Origin: Cytobacillus purgationiresistens
Lineage (GTDB): Bacteria > Bacillota > Bacilli > Bacillales > Cytobacillaceae
Length of the DNA: 64,000 bases
Reading direction: 5' to 3'
Assembly: GCF_030813235.1 (NCBI RefSeq)
Contig: NZ_JAUSUB010000005.1
Location: 204,984-268,983, forward strand
Made by a program: the position numbers and the translations under genes. Shown here piece by piece: positions 42,539 to 51,672 of the stretch. Numbering within the stretch: the first letter of the stretch is position 1; each line of letters opens with the position of its first letter. The notes beneath the pieces were generated by a model. The model made no database searches, was not told the origin of the DNA, and saw only the letters and a program-made list of their open reading frames with translations.

Positions 42539-43984
42539 CTAGTTCGCGAAGCCGTAGCTATCTGCAAAAAACTCTAGGCTGCAATGTCTTGTTTCACGTG
42601 AGATTCCACTCTCCTTCAACCCTGGGAAATCCAAATGTAGGTCTTGGAAAACAGTATGGTTATTAATGAACACCGCACCTGCCTCTAATTGGTCAGCAAA
42701 CTCAATCGCCACTTCTTCATTCTCAGACCAAACAGAAGCTCTCAACCCAAAGATGCTGTCATTCGCTAAGCGGATCGCCTCTTCATTATTTTTAAATGTA
42801 AGAATCGGAATAACAGGACCAAACTGTTCAGTTTGGACAATTTCACTTGATTGTTCAGCGCCAGTAATGATGGTTGGTGCAATGAAATAACCATCTTCCC
42901 AGCCTTCAGGATCGATTTGAATGCCACCTGCAATAACTGTTGCACCGCCTTTTTCTGCACGTTCGATCAAACCTTTTACAAAATCATATTGCGCTTTATT
43001 ATTTAATGGCCCCATTTCCACATCTGGCTGAATTCCATTTCCAACACGAATATATTGAAAGGCTTTTTTTAGCTTTTGAACTAATTCATCGTATTTATCT
43101 TCATGAACATAAATTCTTTTTACCGCCGAGCATACCTGTCCTGCAGCACGAAGAATACCGAACCTTAACCGAGTGATCAATTCATCATCCAAATTGGCAT
43201 CCTCAAGAATAATGGCAGCATCATTTCCTCCGAGCTCCATGTATATGTTTTTTACATTGCTTGAAGCAGCCCGCATGATTTCTTTGCCGGTTTCTGTACT
43301 TCCAACAAAAGCAATCGTGCGAATACGTGAATCTGTACAAAGTGCCTCGCCAATAAGTCCACCAGAACCAGTGACAATATTGAGAACCCCTTTTGGAAAA
43401 TGCGAAGCAACCGTTTTAAGGAATGTCATAATGGATAATGGACAGCTAGTCGCCGGTTTTACAATGACAGCGTTTCCTGCCAGTATCGCTGGAATCACAC
43501 GCTTGAATGTTAAAATCATTGGAGAATTCCAAGGCGAAATTACCGCAGTTACCCCTTTTGGACGCCTTCTGATTTGAACTTTTTGGTTGCCAGGTATCAC
43601 TTCTGGCTGCCACCATTCCAGCAACTCATCAGACGCTTCATTCATAATGTCCACACATCTTAATAAATCCTTTTTGGCTTCTACAAGCACTTTGCCATTC
43701 TCTCTCACTAAAAGTGGAACATTTTCTTCTACGATTGCTCTAATTTCTATGGCTGCTACTTTCATTTTACTTGCACGTTCAGATATATCACTTTTTGACC
43801 AAGAATGAAATGCTCTTTCAGCTGCTTCTACTGCATGATCTACATCCGCTTTCGTACATAATGCAACTTCTCCAACTACTTCGCTAGTCAACGCTGGGTT
43901 GATTACATTTGTCGTTTGCTGAGCCTGGATCCATTCACCATCGATTAAATATTTCCCTGAAACATAAGGGTAGGTTGAAATCAT
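42539..43984 (-). CDS. aldehyde dehydrogenase
   Basis: 481 residues. SPWNSPMILTFKRVIPAILA-GN carries the cofactor-binding residues, ELGGNDAAIILEDAN the catalytic Glu, and AAGQVCSAVKR the nucleophilic Cys; VQTEQFGPVIPILTF is the late NAD-binding block. It resembles the benzaldehyde/vanillin/muconic semialdehyde group. It overlaps no gene, with 15 bp to the aspartate-dehydrogenase-like gene. It probably oxidises an aldehyde made during ring cleavage or by the ThDP enzyme. Confidence 0.93.
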   Translation of the reverse strand: MISTYPYVSGKYLIDGEWIQAQQTTNVINPALTSEVVGEVALCTKADVDHAVEAAERAFHSWSKSDISERASKMKVAAIEIRAIVEENVPLLVRENGKVLVEAKKDLLRCVDIMNEASDELLEWWQPEVIPGNQKVQIRRRPKGVTAVISPWNSPMILTFKRVIPAILAGNAVIVKPATSCPLSIMTFLKTVASHFPKGVLNIVTGSGGLIGEALCTDSRIRTIAFVGSTETGKEIMRAASSNVKNIYMELGGNDAAIILEDANLDDELITRLRFGILRAAGQVCSAVKRIYVHEDKYDELVQKLKKAFQYIRVGNGIQPDVEMGPLNNKAQYDFVKGLIERAEKGGATVIAGGIQIDPEGWEDGYFIAPTIITGAEQSSEIVQTEQFGPVIPILTFKNNEEAIRLANDSIFGLRASVWSENEEVAIEFADQLEAGAVFINNHTVFQDLHLDFPGLKESGISRETRHCSLEFFADSYGFAN

Positions 43985-44043
43985 CGTTACTCCTCCTTGT
44001 CTAATTTCAGTAACTAGACTTAAGTCACTGAAACTTTCCTGCC

Positions 44044-45765
44044 TTACAGCTTTCTAGGCTTAAATGAATCTGCTGCTCCAGGAGGACCACCAAAAGGCTT
44101 TGCCATTGGGCCGACTGCATCCATGTCTACAACAATCATCGTTGGTTTTATACTTTTTACAGCTTTCACAATTTCTTCCCCAAACTCATCCGTCGATCCG
44201 ATTCGAACGGCTTCAAAGCCCATTGACTGCGACATTTGGACGAAATCAGGACTCAAGAGGTCAACTGCTACTTGTCTTCCGTAAGCATTTTGTTGAATAT
44301 TGCGAAGCACGCCGTAGCCTCTATCATCAAATAATACAATAATCATCGGCAACTCTTCTTGTGCAGCTGTAGCCATCTCACCTACGTTAACCATGAACCC
44401 GCCATCACCAGCCATTAGCACAACCTTTCTATCTTTAGCGGCTATTTGCGCTCCAATTGCTGTTGGCAATCCTTGACCAATTCCGCCTCCTGAAGCATGA
44501 ATAGATGTTCTTGGCTGATAAATTTCAAATAATCTGCTTCCCCATACGTTGGCCTGGACTGTTACATCACGGACCAGGATCGTATCACGAGGCAGTGCAC
44601 TTCTCATATGATCCATAATTTGCTCATACGGTCCGAGTGTTGCTCTTAAGTGTGTACGCAGCTCTTCTCGCACTGCTCTTACTTCACTTACATATGCTTC
44701 ATCTCTTTTTACCTGCTTCTCAGAAAGCTTGTTCACTAACTGACCTAATATCAGTTTTGCGTCTCCAACAATCCCATAAGTCGCTTCATAGTTCCTGTTT
44801 ATTGCCTGCCAATCAGCATCAATGGAAATATGTTCGCTCGGAACTTGAACTTTCCAATTGGACGTCTCATTTCCTCTAAATCTCACTCCTACACTTATTA
44901 ATAGATCTGCTTTTTCAAGCAATTCCTTCGTTTGTGCGTAAGATGCGAAATGTCCAATGCATTGCGGGTGATCTTCAGGAATACTTCCCTTACCAGATTG
45001 GCTTGTGATAACAGCTGCACCGAGCAAATTTGCAAGCTCAGTTAGTTCCTTCGATGCATTCGCTGAGATGATTCCACCGCCTGCCCAGATTACTGGACGA
45101 CGTGAAACTACAATTTTTGATATTGCTTCTTCAGGAAAATATGTAATTGGATTGTTGTCTGGAGTTAATACCTTCATTTCAGCTAAGGAATGATTGGGAA
45201 TAATCGCAGATTGATAATCAATGGGGATTTCAAGCGTTACAGGGCCTGTTGGTGCTGTCTCTGCATCTTGTATTGCTTGTCTCACCACTGCTGCTGCCTG
45301 GTTAGGGACTCTTAAGCGCATCGCTTTTTTAGAACATCCCTCCATCATGGATAGTTGATCTTTACATTCATGAATATAGCCTCTTCCAGTCCCTAAATAT
45401 GGAGAAGCTACTTCCCCTGTTAGATGAAGTAAAGGTACACCTGCTGCCCACGCTTCTATTAAAGAGCCTGCCCCGTTTCCTGCTCCTGTTCCTGTACTTG
45501 TAATCACTACGCCAAGTTTTCCAGTTGCACGTGCATAACCATCAGCCATGTTTACAGCGCCGCTTTCACCTCTGGAACAAACAAGGTGAATACTGCCTTC
45601 TCGAAGAATCGCATCATAAATTGGCATATTATGAATACTGACAATACCGAATGCTGTTGTTACACCAGCGTGAACTAGCTCTTTAACAACAGCATCAGCA
45701 ACTGTATATTCTGCAGCATTTACAACATTTGTTGCTGGTGCTTCCATTTGCTTTGATTGAGTCAT
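44044..45765 (-). CDS. ThDP-dependent enzyme (acetolactate synthase / benzoylformate decarboxylase-like)
   Basis: 573 residues with the three-domain fold. The catalytic Glu is in VCSRGESGAVNMADGYARAT near residue 66, the central domain begins near 200, and the ThDP/Mg motif is AGDGGFMVNVGEMATAAQEE, ending DDRGYG where most members have N residues. It would decarboxylate or ligate a 2-keto acid. Beside the aldehyde dehydrogenase, a decarboxylase giving an aldehyde is the simplest reading. GGAAATT precedes the ATG; 59 bp separate it from the dehydrogenase gene. Confidence 0.9.
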   Translation of the reverse strand: MTQSKQMEAPATNVVNAAEYTVADAVVKELVHAGVTTAFGIVSIHNMPIYDAILREGSIHLVCSRGESGAVNMADGYARATGKLGVVITSTGTGAGNGAGSLIEAWAAGVPLLHLTGEVASPYLGTGRGYIHECKDQLSMMEGCSKKAMRLRVPNQAAAVVRQAIQDAETAPTGPVTLEIPIDYQSAIIPNHSLAEMKVLTPDNNPITYFPEEAISKIVVSRRPVIWAGGGIISANASKELTELANLLGAAVITSQSGKGSIPEDHPQCIGHFASYAQTKELLEKADLLISVGVRFRGNETSNWKVQVPSEHISIDADWQAINRNYEATYGIVGDAKLILGQLVNKLSEKQVKRDEAYVSEVRAVREELRTHLRATLGPYEQIMDHMRSALPRDTILVRDVTVQANVWGSRLFEIYQPRTSIHASGGGIGQGLPTAIGAQIAAKDRKVVLMAGDGGFMVNVGEMATAAQEELPMIIVLFDDRGYGVLRNIQQNAYGRQVAVDLLSPDFVQMSQSMGFEAVRIGSTDEFGEEIVKAVKSIKPTMIVVDMDAVGPMAKPFGGPPGAADSFKPRKL

Positions 45766-45790
45766 CCTAATTTCCTGCCTTTATAGTGTT

Positions 45791-46582
45791 TTAAAGTGCC
45801 TTACCAAGCGCTCCCGCTGTTTCTATTGTTGACCCTGCTACATAGCTTGCCTTATCAGATGCTAGAAATAAAATAACACTCGCAACCTCTTCTGCTTCTC
45901 CTACACGGCCAAGTGGAATGTTTCTCTTCTTAGCTAGATCTTGATAATATTCTTCCGGGTCCATTTCAGGTGCGTTTAACTTGCGCCTTCTTTCCCATTG
46001 ATCCGTACGAATAAGCCCGAGACTGACAGAGTTGACAAGAATATTATCTGAAGCAAGCTCTTGTGATAAAGTTTTGCTTAAGTTTAATAGCCCGGCTCTT
46101 GTGGCTGCTGTCGCAATCATATGACGCTCCGGTTCTTTAGCCAGCGTAGCATTAATATTGATGATTCTTCCGCTGCCGCTTTTAACGAGATGCGGATGCA
46201 CCGCTCGAACTGCATGAATAATCGCAAAGTATTTTAATTGGATTTGCTGTTCCCACTGCTCGTCTGTAACATCGAAGAAATATCCCATTACACTTTGTCC
46301 AGCCGCGTTGACAAGGATATCGATTCCGTTAAATCGTTCTGCTGTTTCTTTAATGAATGTGTTTACATCTTCTTTACTAGTTACATCACAGGTTGATGCA
46401 AAAATTGCCTGGTCTTCTCCAAAGTTGAGGAGATGGTTGTATGCATCATCTTTTCTCTTTTCATCTCTTCCGCAAACCGCAACTTTTGCGCCTTCTTGAA
46501 GGAACATTTCAGCAGTCTTTAAACCAACTCCAGAAGTGCCTCCCATAATCACAGCTACTTTTCCGTTTAAGCCTAAATCCAT
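45791..46582 (-). CDS. SDR-family oxidoreductase
   Basis: 263 residues from ATG 46582, 6 bp from GGAAG; the earlier ATG abuts the site. IMGGTSGVGLKTAEM is a variant TGxxxGxG motif with Met in place of Thr. NAAGQSVMGYF follows, but the catalytic Tyr-x3-Lys is not seen at its usual place: the region reads MIATAATRAGLLNLS, where Tyr and Lys are replaced (A-T-A-A-T-R). The protein may be inactive as a dehydrogenase or use other residues. Its operon position is between the extradiol dioxygenase and ThDP genes. Confidence 0.85.
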   Translation of the reverse strand: MDLGLNGKVAVIMGGTSGVGLKTAEMFLQEGAKVAVCGRDEKRKDDAYNHLLNFGEDQAIFASTCDVTSKEDVNTFIKETAERFNGIDILVNAAGQSVMGYFFDVTDEQWEQQIQLKYFAIIHAVRAVHPHLVKSGSGRIININATLAKEPERHMIATAATRAGLLNLSKTLSQELASDNILVNSVSLGLIRTDQWERRRKLNAPEMDPEEYYQDLAKKRNIPLGRVGEAEEVASVILFLASDKASYVAGSTIETAGALGKAL

Positions 46583-46606
46583 TGTCATCTTCCTTTCAAT
46601 GCTGTC

Positions 46607-47521
46607 CTATATCAATGACTTTACATTCGCCCAGCCAGGATCCGGCTTGCCACCCATAGAAGATCTTGCTTCTTTTGACGGGGGACCCGCTATTCCCCAT
46701 TGATCCATTAAATGTGGAACCCGTTTCCAAACACGTGCTCTCCACTCTTGTTCATCTTCAATTGTCTCTAGGTAACAAGTATATTCCATTACAAAGCTTG
46801 CTGGATCTTTGAAATAGCAGAATATGTTATCTCCAGGACCATGGCGTCCAGGACCCCATAACTCTTTAAATCCAGCTTTTCTAACATTGGCAATTCCGCG
46901 CATAACCTCATCAACTGTATCCACTTCATACGCAATATGGTTAACAGAAGCGTGTCCTTCTTGGTTAAACGCAATCGAATGATGCTTTCTATTACAGCGC
47001 AGGAATGACATTTGATGCTCACTCCAGTCCGTCACTTTAAAGCCAAGTACACTTGTGTAAAAATCTGTGATCATATCTAAATCTGCAGTATTCATGACTA
47101 CATGATTCAGTTTGACAGGATCAACATTTTTCTGCTTCCAGATCGAAGTATGCATTTCAACCCATGCAGATAATTCGATACAGCGATTTTCAGGATCAGC
47201 AAATCGCAGTCCATAACCTTTACCCTCTTCATCTAAGTAACCAGGCTCTTGAATAATGGGTACACCTTTTGAAGTAAGTATTTCAGCAGCGCGGTCAACT
47301 GCATGTTTATCTACCATTCCAAATGCAATATGATGAAGTCTGCTCTCTTCACCGCTATGTAAACTTAATATATGATTTTCAGGTCCAGCTCCCCTGAAAT
47401 AAACAGCGTTTTCATTTTGAGCTGTCTTATCAAGCCCCCAAATTTTTTCATAAAATGCGGCTTGTTCTTCTAGATTAGGAGTAATTAAACTGATATGTCG
47501 CAAATGTGTAATTCCTAACAT
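46607..47521 (-). CDS. extradiol ring-cleavage dioxygenase (VOC, BphC/catechol 2,3-dioxygenase type)
   Basis: 304 residues with two VOC modules. In the C-terminal module the iron ligands are H140 (KLNHVVMNTADLD), H195 (SVNHIAYEVDT) and E246 (FVMEYTCYLE), the 2-His-1-carboxylate set of type I extradiol enzymes. It opens a catechol next to its two hydroxyls using O2. A C-terminal extension of 50 residues (WGIAGPPSKEARSSMGGKPD) is typical of the large form. GGAGG lies just upstream. The gap of 213 bp to the cupin gene holds no gene. Confidence 0.9.
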   Translation of the reverse strand: MLGITHLRHISLITPNLEEQAAFYEKIWGLDKTAQNENAVYFRGAGPENHILSLHSGEESRLHHIAFGMVDKHAVDRAAEILTSKGVPIIQEPGYLDEEGKGYGLRFADPENRCIELSAWVEMHTSIWKQKNVDPVKLNHVVMNTADLDMITDFYTSVLGFKVTDWSEHQMSFLRCNRKHHSIAFNQEGHASVNHIAYEVDTVDEVMRGIANVRKAGFKELWGPGRHGPGDNIFCYFKDPASFVMEYTCYLETIEDEQEWRARVWKRVPHLMDQWGIAGPPSKEARSSMGGKPDPGWANVKSLI

Positions 47522-47734
47522 TCTTAAAACCTCCTTTTAATCTTATGAATACATTGATAGCTCTCACTTCTGTAATAGAATGACAAGCGTTTCATATGTG
47601 GTAAGTGCTTTTAGCAGCCTATTTAGCTTGATTTCTATCAACTGTATTCTTTAAAAAATTTGCAAGGATGCTCCATTGGATCATCCCTGCATGAAGATTC
47701 ATCAAATTAAAGGATAAGCTAGCTTCCTTTATTA

Positions 47735-48271
47735 TTACTTATCAGCAATAATTGCTTCTCTTTCTTTCGCGCGTTGGATACGAAGTTCTTCCAAAGCGCT
47801 TCCTTTAGGGTAAGTAGGTAAGTTTGGCTTAACCGCTCCAAGCATTACTAACATTAATGCTTCTTCATCTCCGTCGTTATGAATACCACGGTGTACCCCA
47901 GGAGGTGTACTGATGCAATCGCGCTCATTTAAGCGAATTTCGTGAACCTCATCTTTATCCACTTCTTTAATTAACGCTTTTACACTGCCTTTAAGAATAA
48001 AGAAAACTTCTTCTACATCGTCATGTAAATGAAGAGGACCTACACAACCAGCAGGCAATACCATAGTGCTAAGTGTAAAATGCTCAGCAGTGACAACATT
48101 AGAATCAGCGTTAGCAGTCGCTCCGCGTCCGATATATCTCATCTGTGCTCTTTTATATTTTGGATCAACTTCTTCTTGGAACTTCAGAACGTTCCAATCT
48201 AATGTACGATCTTCTAATCTTGCTACATATTTTTTTTCGAATTCTTCTACATTGAATTTTTCTTCTGCCAT
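47735..48271 (-). CDS. cupin-domain protein
   Basis: 178 residues. A single cupin barrel lies at about 55-135: PLHLHDDVEEVFFILKGSVK gives the HxH...E metal set and PPGVHRGIHNDGDEEALMLV the last His. The family includes dioxygenases and isomerases as well as sugar-binding proteins, so a ring-cleavage or metal-dependent role is possible but unproven. It is the first gene of the long catabolic operon; AAGGAGTG precedes the ATG and an operator/promoter region lies 30-95 bp upstream. Confidence 0.88.
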   Translation of the reverse strand: MAEEKFNVEEFEKKYVARLEDRTLDWNVLKFQEEVDPKYKRAQMRYIGRGATANADSNVVTAEHFTLSTMVLPAGCVGPLHLHDDVEEVFFILKGSVKALIKEVDKDEVHEIRLNERDCISTPPGVHRGIHNDGDEEALMLVMLGAVKPNLPTYPKGSALEELRIQRAKEREAIIADK

Positions 48272-48300
48272 GTTAAAACACTCCTTCTTTTACCTAAAAT

Positions 48301-48342
48301 GTTTTATATAAGAAACATTGTTTCTTGTATAAACCAATTTTA
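48301..48342 (-). promoter_or_regulatory. putative IclR operator and -10 box of the ring-cleavage operon
   Basis: At 48301-48324 the plus-strand sequence is GTTTTATATAAG followed by AAACATTGTTTC, whose core GAAACATTGTTTC is palindromic. The same 24-bp element recurs at 49773 and 51673. The minus-strand -10 TAAAAT is at 48337-48342, and the operator sits directly downstream of it. A weaker copy (GTTTTACATAGAAACAAT) is at 48399-48416. Confidence 0.72.
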
Positions 48343-48344
48343 AG

Positions 48345-48365
48345 TTGACATTGTTTAAATGTCAA
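48345..48365. promoter_or_regulatory. perfect palindrome covering the -35 box
   Basis: TTGACATT and AATGTCAA form perfect eight-base arms with a 5-nt spacer. On the minus strand the first TTGACA is a consensus -35, 17 bp from the TAAAAT -10. It may be a second regulator site in addition to the IclR-type element downstream. Confidence 0.6.
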
Positions 48366-48427
48366 TTGAAAAGTGAGAAAATTTTAAAAACACACACTGT
48401 TTTACATAGAAACAATAATCAGTTATT

Positions 48428-49702
48428 TTAAATTACCGCTTCATTCTTATTCACGATCTTTACTTCAACTGCTTCTTTCTTCAGTGTAAATATATATGCG
48501 AGAAAACCTAAACCTGCTGCAAATATTAACATGATGAGCGATGGACCGAAATCACCGCCAAAGGCATCGCGCATCCAGCCCATAATATAGCTCGAAAAAC
48601 CTCCGAGAATATTCGTAAAGCCCATTAGTCCTGCAGCTCTCCCAGCTGTTTCAGGTGTAGAAAACTTTACGATGAATAAATTGCTTAAATGAAATACACC
48701 GCCTTGGGTCCCCATAGCTAATCCCATACATATCCCAGCGACAATGGCATTTGGAGTAAGCATAGCTGCTGTTAAAAATATTGCAGTCAATCCAAATAAT
48801 ATAGTAGCAAGCAAACTTGGACGATTCGTTTTATCTGCAAGATAACCACAAATTAATACGAAACCGAGAGCAAACAGCCAAGAAAGTGATGTAATACTTG
48901 TCATTGCTTCACGTGAAAAGCTTTTTGCCTCTATTAAATACGTAGGAAGCCAAATGCTGATTCCAAAGAATAAGAATGAAGACATTAGCATGCCAAACCA
49001 CACAATCCAATAACGATAATCTTGTGCAAAGCTTTTCTTCTTACTCAAATCTTCACTTGGATCCTTTTCTCTTATATAGGCTAACTCAGCTTTACTAAGT
49101 CCTGAATGTTCTTCTGGCGTATCTCGAGTCATAAAGTAGAATAAAGGTAAAACAAGTAATAAATTGAAAGCTGCAAGCATAAAAAATGCGGCTTGCCAAT
49201 GCAAGGATGCAATAATTGCAGAAAGCATAACAGCCCCAATAGCCGGCCCTAAATAGTTTCCTGACAACCAAGACGATTGTGCTTTCCCAAGCTCTCTATG
49301 ATTAAACCAATTGGATATGAATTTTCCACAAACCGGAATCATCATCCCTTCTCCTAGTCCGAGAACGATTCGGCTGACAATAAACATTTCATATGTAGTA
49401 GAGAGTCCAGCTGTAACCATTGTAATTGTCCAAATTACAAGTCCTAGCATTGCAGTCTTTCGAGCGCCAAGCTTATCAATGATTACCCCCCAGAATAAAT
49501 TCGATATTGCATAAGATATCGTAAAAATAAAGGTAATAAATCCAATCTTTGCATTACGATCATCTCCAGTTAATCCTAGATCGTTTAAAAATCCAACATC
49601 AGTTTGAATAATTGATATGCCTAGCTTATCGATTTGTCCAAAAAACCAAAAGAAAAAAATTGGAACCGCAATATACAACCATCTTTTATTTCCTTTTAAC
49701 AT
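48428..49702 (-). CDS. MFS transporter, anion:cation symporter type
   Basis: 424 residues from ATG 49702 (GGAGG 7 bp upstream). Twelve membrane spans with a central cytoplasmic loop (TPEEHSGLSKAELAYIREKD). The signature YAISNLFWGVIIDKLGARKT and RIVLGLGEGMMIPVCGKFIS place it in the ACS family, which includes galactonate, phthalate and hydroxyphenylacetate importers. It is likely the uptake system for the acid degraded by the neighbouring enzymes. It has its own promoter with the shared operator, so it is coregulated with the catabolic operon. Confidence 0.92.
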   Translation of the reverse strand: MLKGNKRWLYIAVPIFFFWFFGQIDKLGISIIQTDVGFLNDLGLTGDDRNAKIGFITFIFTISYAISNLFWGVIIDKLGARKTAMLGLVIWTITMVTAGLSTTYEMFIVSRIVLGLGEGMMIPVCGKFISNWFNHRELGKAQSSWLSGNYLGPAIGAVMLSAIIASLHWQAAFFMLAAFNLLLVLPLFYFMTRDTPEEHSGLSKAELAYIREKDPSEDLSKKKSFAQDYRYWIVWFGMLMSSFLFFGISIWLPTYLIEAKSFSREAMTSITSLSWLFALGFVLICGYLADKTNRPSLLATILFGLTAIFLTAAMLTPNAIVAGICMGLAMGTQGGVFHLSNLFIVKFSTPETAGRAAGLMGFTNILGGFSSYIMGWMRDAFGGDFGPSLIMLIFAAGLGFLAYIFTLKKEAVEVKIVNKNEAVI

Positions 49703-49772
49703 GTTTATCCTCCTCAAATATGGTTAGACGAAGTGATAAGTTTAAATATAATAGTTCACCTCCTGAAAAGTT

Positions 49773-49830
49773 GTTTTGTATAAAAAACATTGTTTTAATT
49801 AATATTAAAATTTTTTAAAAATTTTGTCAA
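49773..49830 (-). promoter_or_regulatory. promoter and putative IclR operator of the MFS gene
   Basis: Minus-strand promoter: TTGACA (49825-49830), 17-bp spacer, TAATAT (49802-49807). Directly downstream at 49773-49796 is the shared element GTTTTGTATAAA plus AAACATTGTTTT. Binding there would block the start site. Confidence 0.75.
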
Positions 49831-49905
49831 CAAGGAAATTGGAAGAGGAAGTCACATTTTCTACTGTGAAAATAGGTGAAATGGGCAAAAAGACCATAAA
49901 AAAAG

Positions 49906-49919
49906 CCTGCTTTCGCAGG
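49906..49919 (-). terminator. terminator of the IclR gene
   Basis: CCTGC-GAAA-GCAGG stem with a stable tetraloop, followed on the minus strand by CTTTTTTTATGG, 66 bp past the IclR stop. Confidence 0.8.
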
Positions 49920-49985
49920 TTCTTAATTAATATAGGAAAATTCAAAATTTATTTTATTATAAGATATTAAGTACAAAAAAATCGT

Positions 49986-50762
49986 TCAATATCCCATAAA
50001 CCCGGATAGGACTTTAGCAGTATCTATCACTTTTGGCAAAGCAATCTTTTCAATAAATTCACTATGAAATGTGACATCTGTCGCTACGACATTAATAGCT
50101 GCTATCACATGACCGCTCCGATCTAAAATCGGTGCAGCAACAGATTGTATTCCTTGATGGAATTCTCCAACAGAAACGGCGTAGCCTTGTTTACGAATGG
50201 TTTCCAACTCATCATAAAATCCTGCCAAATCAGTTTGCGTTTTATCTGTATAGGGCTTTAAATTTGAACCGTATACAGTTCTATTTAATTTCTCAACAGG
50301 CTGATTAGCCAGCAAAAGTTTTCCATTTGCAGTTGCATGAGCAGGAAGCCTTAATCCTATGTTTACATTAATGGCTGATACACCTCTAACAGGTGCACTG
50401 CCTATGTATACAACCTCATCATCATCTAGAATGGACAAATGACAGGATGCCCCTGTCGAATCGCGCAATTCCTCTAAATAAGGCTGGGAAATTTCTGGAA
50501 GCTTCAAGCTTTTTAAATACGCAAAGCCAAGCTCCAGTACTTTTGGTGTCAAATTATATCTCTTCGTATGTTCATCCTGATGTAAATAGCCTAAAGTTTG
50601 CAAAGTATACAGTAAACGATAAGGGACCGTGCGACTAACATCCAATTCTTTTGCAATTTCCGCCAGGGACATTGTCGACCTTTCCTCGTTAAATAATTTC
50701 AATATTTCCAATCCTCTCACCAGAGAATTGGCATTATATCGTTCCTTCTCATCCTTCGCCAC
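49986..50762 (-). CDS. IclR-family transcriptional regulator
   Basis: 258 residues from GTG 50762. N-terminal winged helix (SLVRGLEILKLFNEERSTMS, LAEIAKELDVSRTVPYRLLY) is followed by the IclR effector domain (GLRLPAHATANGKLLLANQP, YAVSVGEFHQGIQSVAAPIL). IclR proteins sense small aromatic or keto acids. It lies inside the catabolic region with the only regulator-type fold there, so it is the best candidate to bind the three 24-bp elements. The ribosome site is weak (GGATG). Confidence 0.92.
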   Translation of the reverse strand: MAKDEKERYNANSLVRGLEILKLFNEERSTMSLAEIAKELDVSRTVPYRLLYTLQTLGYLHQDEHTKRYNLTPKVLELGFAYLKSLKLPEISQPYLEELRDSTGASCHLSILDDDEVVYIGSAPVRGVSAINVNIGLRLPAHATANGKLLLANQPVEKLNRTVYGSNLKPYTDKTQTDLAGFYDELETIRKQGYAVSVGEFHQGIQSVAAPILDRSGHVIAAINVVATDVTFHSEFIEKIALPKVIDTAKVLSGFMGY

Positions 50763-50858
50763 ATTTTCACATCCTTGTTTTCCAGTAACTTCTATAATTA
50801 GTATTTTAACAAAATTATATCTAAAAAGATATGAACCTTTAGCATTTTCTATCTTGGC

Positions 50859-51650
50859 TTATTTCACTAAAAAGCCGATGATTTCAGAATTAAATCCCTC
50901 TGAGTCCTCCTGATAGCATAGATGTCCTGTATTCGGGATAATAACTAATCTTGAATTTGGAATCAGGTCATGAAAAATTTCCGACTCACTTACAGGCGTG
51001 GCTTTATCGAGCTCACCACAAATGACAAGCGTTGGAACAATTATAGATGGAAGGATATCCATTTGATTCAAAGAAAATAATGAATTAGATACAGAAATAT
51101 ATCCCATTGGTCTAACTTGAGCCATAATTCTTTCAGCTTCTGCTTTAACTTCAGGCTGTGGATTAGGAGCTAGCAGTTCCTTTACTCGTTGTTTAGCTAT
51201 TTCATTTGGACTCAAATTCTTAATATTATTTATTCTTCTATGCAGTTTTTTAAGGTTTTCTTCCTCACTTTGTCCTGCTGCACCTCTGGTTGCATCAGCA
51301 ATAACTAATGAATCTACTTTTTCAGGAAAACGATAGGTAAAGTCTAATGCAATCGCAGAACCCATAGAGTGCCCGAGTAAATATACAGAATCATAACCAA
51401 GCTTATCAATAAATGCATTCAAGATATCGGCAAATTGACTAAAAGATGTATAGGGCTCCTTTTGATCACTGCTTTTTCCATATCCAGGAGCATCCCAAGC
51501 AATTACTGTAAATTGATTCTTCAGTCCATCCAATTGTTTTTTCCATGATTGAGAACTATTTCCTAATCCATGCAAAATAATCAGCGGTTTACCCGATCCT
51601 TCCATTTCATAATGAATCGTTATATCGTCATTTACCTGTATATATGCCAT
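50859..51650 (-). CDS. alpha/beta hydrolase, meta-cleavage product hydrolase-like
   Basis: 263 residues. Oxyanion region LHGLGNSSQSWKKQ, nucleophile elbow LLGHSMGSAIALDF, acid in VICGELDKATPV and His in IPNTGHLCYQE form the usual triad. Members of this size beside extradiol dioxygenases (BphD, XylF, MhpC) hydrolyse the C-C bond of the ring-fission product. Its promoter carries the same 24-bp operator as the dioxygenase operon, which supports that role. An esterase or lactonase function is not excluded. Confidence 0.88.
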   Translation of the reverse strand: MAYIQVNDDITIHYEMEGSGKPLIILHGLGNSSQSWKKQLDGLKNQFTVIAWDAPGYGKSSDQKEPYTSFSQFADILNAFIDKLGYDSVYLLGHSMGSAIALDFTYRFPEKVDSLVIADATRGAAGQSEEENLKKLHRRINNIKNLSPNEIAKQRVKELLAPNPQPEVKAEAERIMAQVRPMGYISVSNSLFSLNQMDILPSIIVPTLVICGELDKATPVSESEIFHDLIPNSRLVIIPNTGHLCYQEDSEGFNSEIIGFLVK

Positions 51651-51672
51651 AATATCCCCCCGTCATTACTGT

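Noticed and set aside
43173..43577. 134-codon plus-strand ORF
   Set aside because: It lies wholly antisense to the aldehyde dehydrogenase and mirrors its codon pattern.
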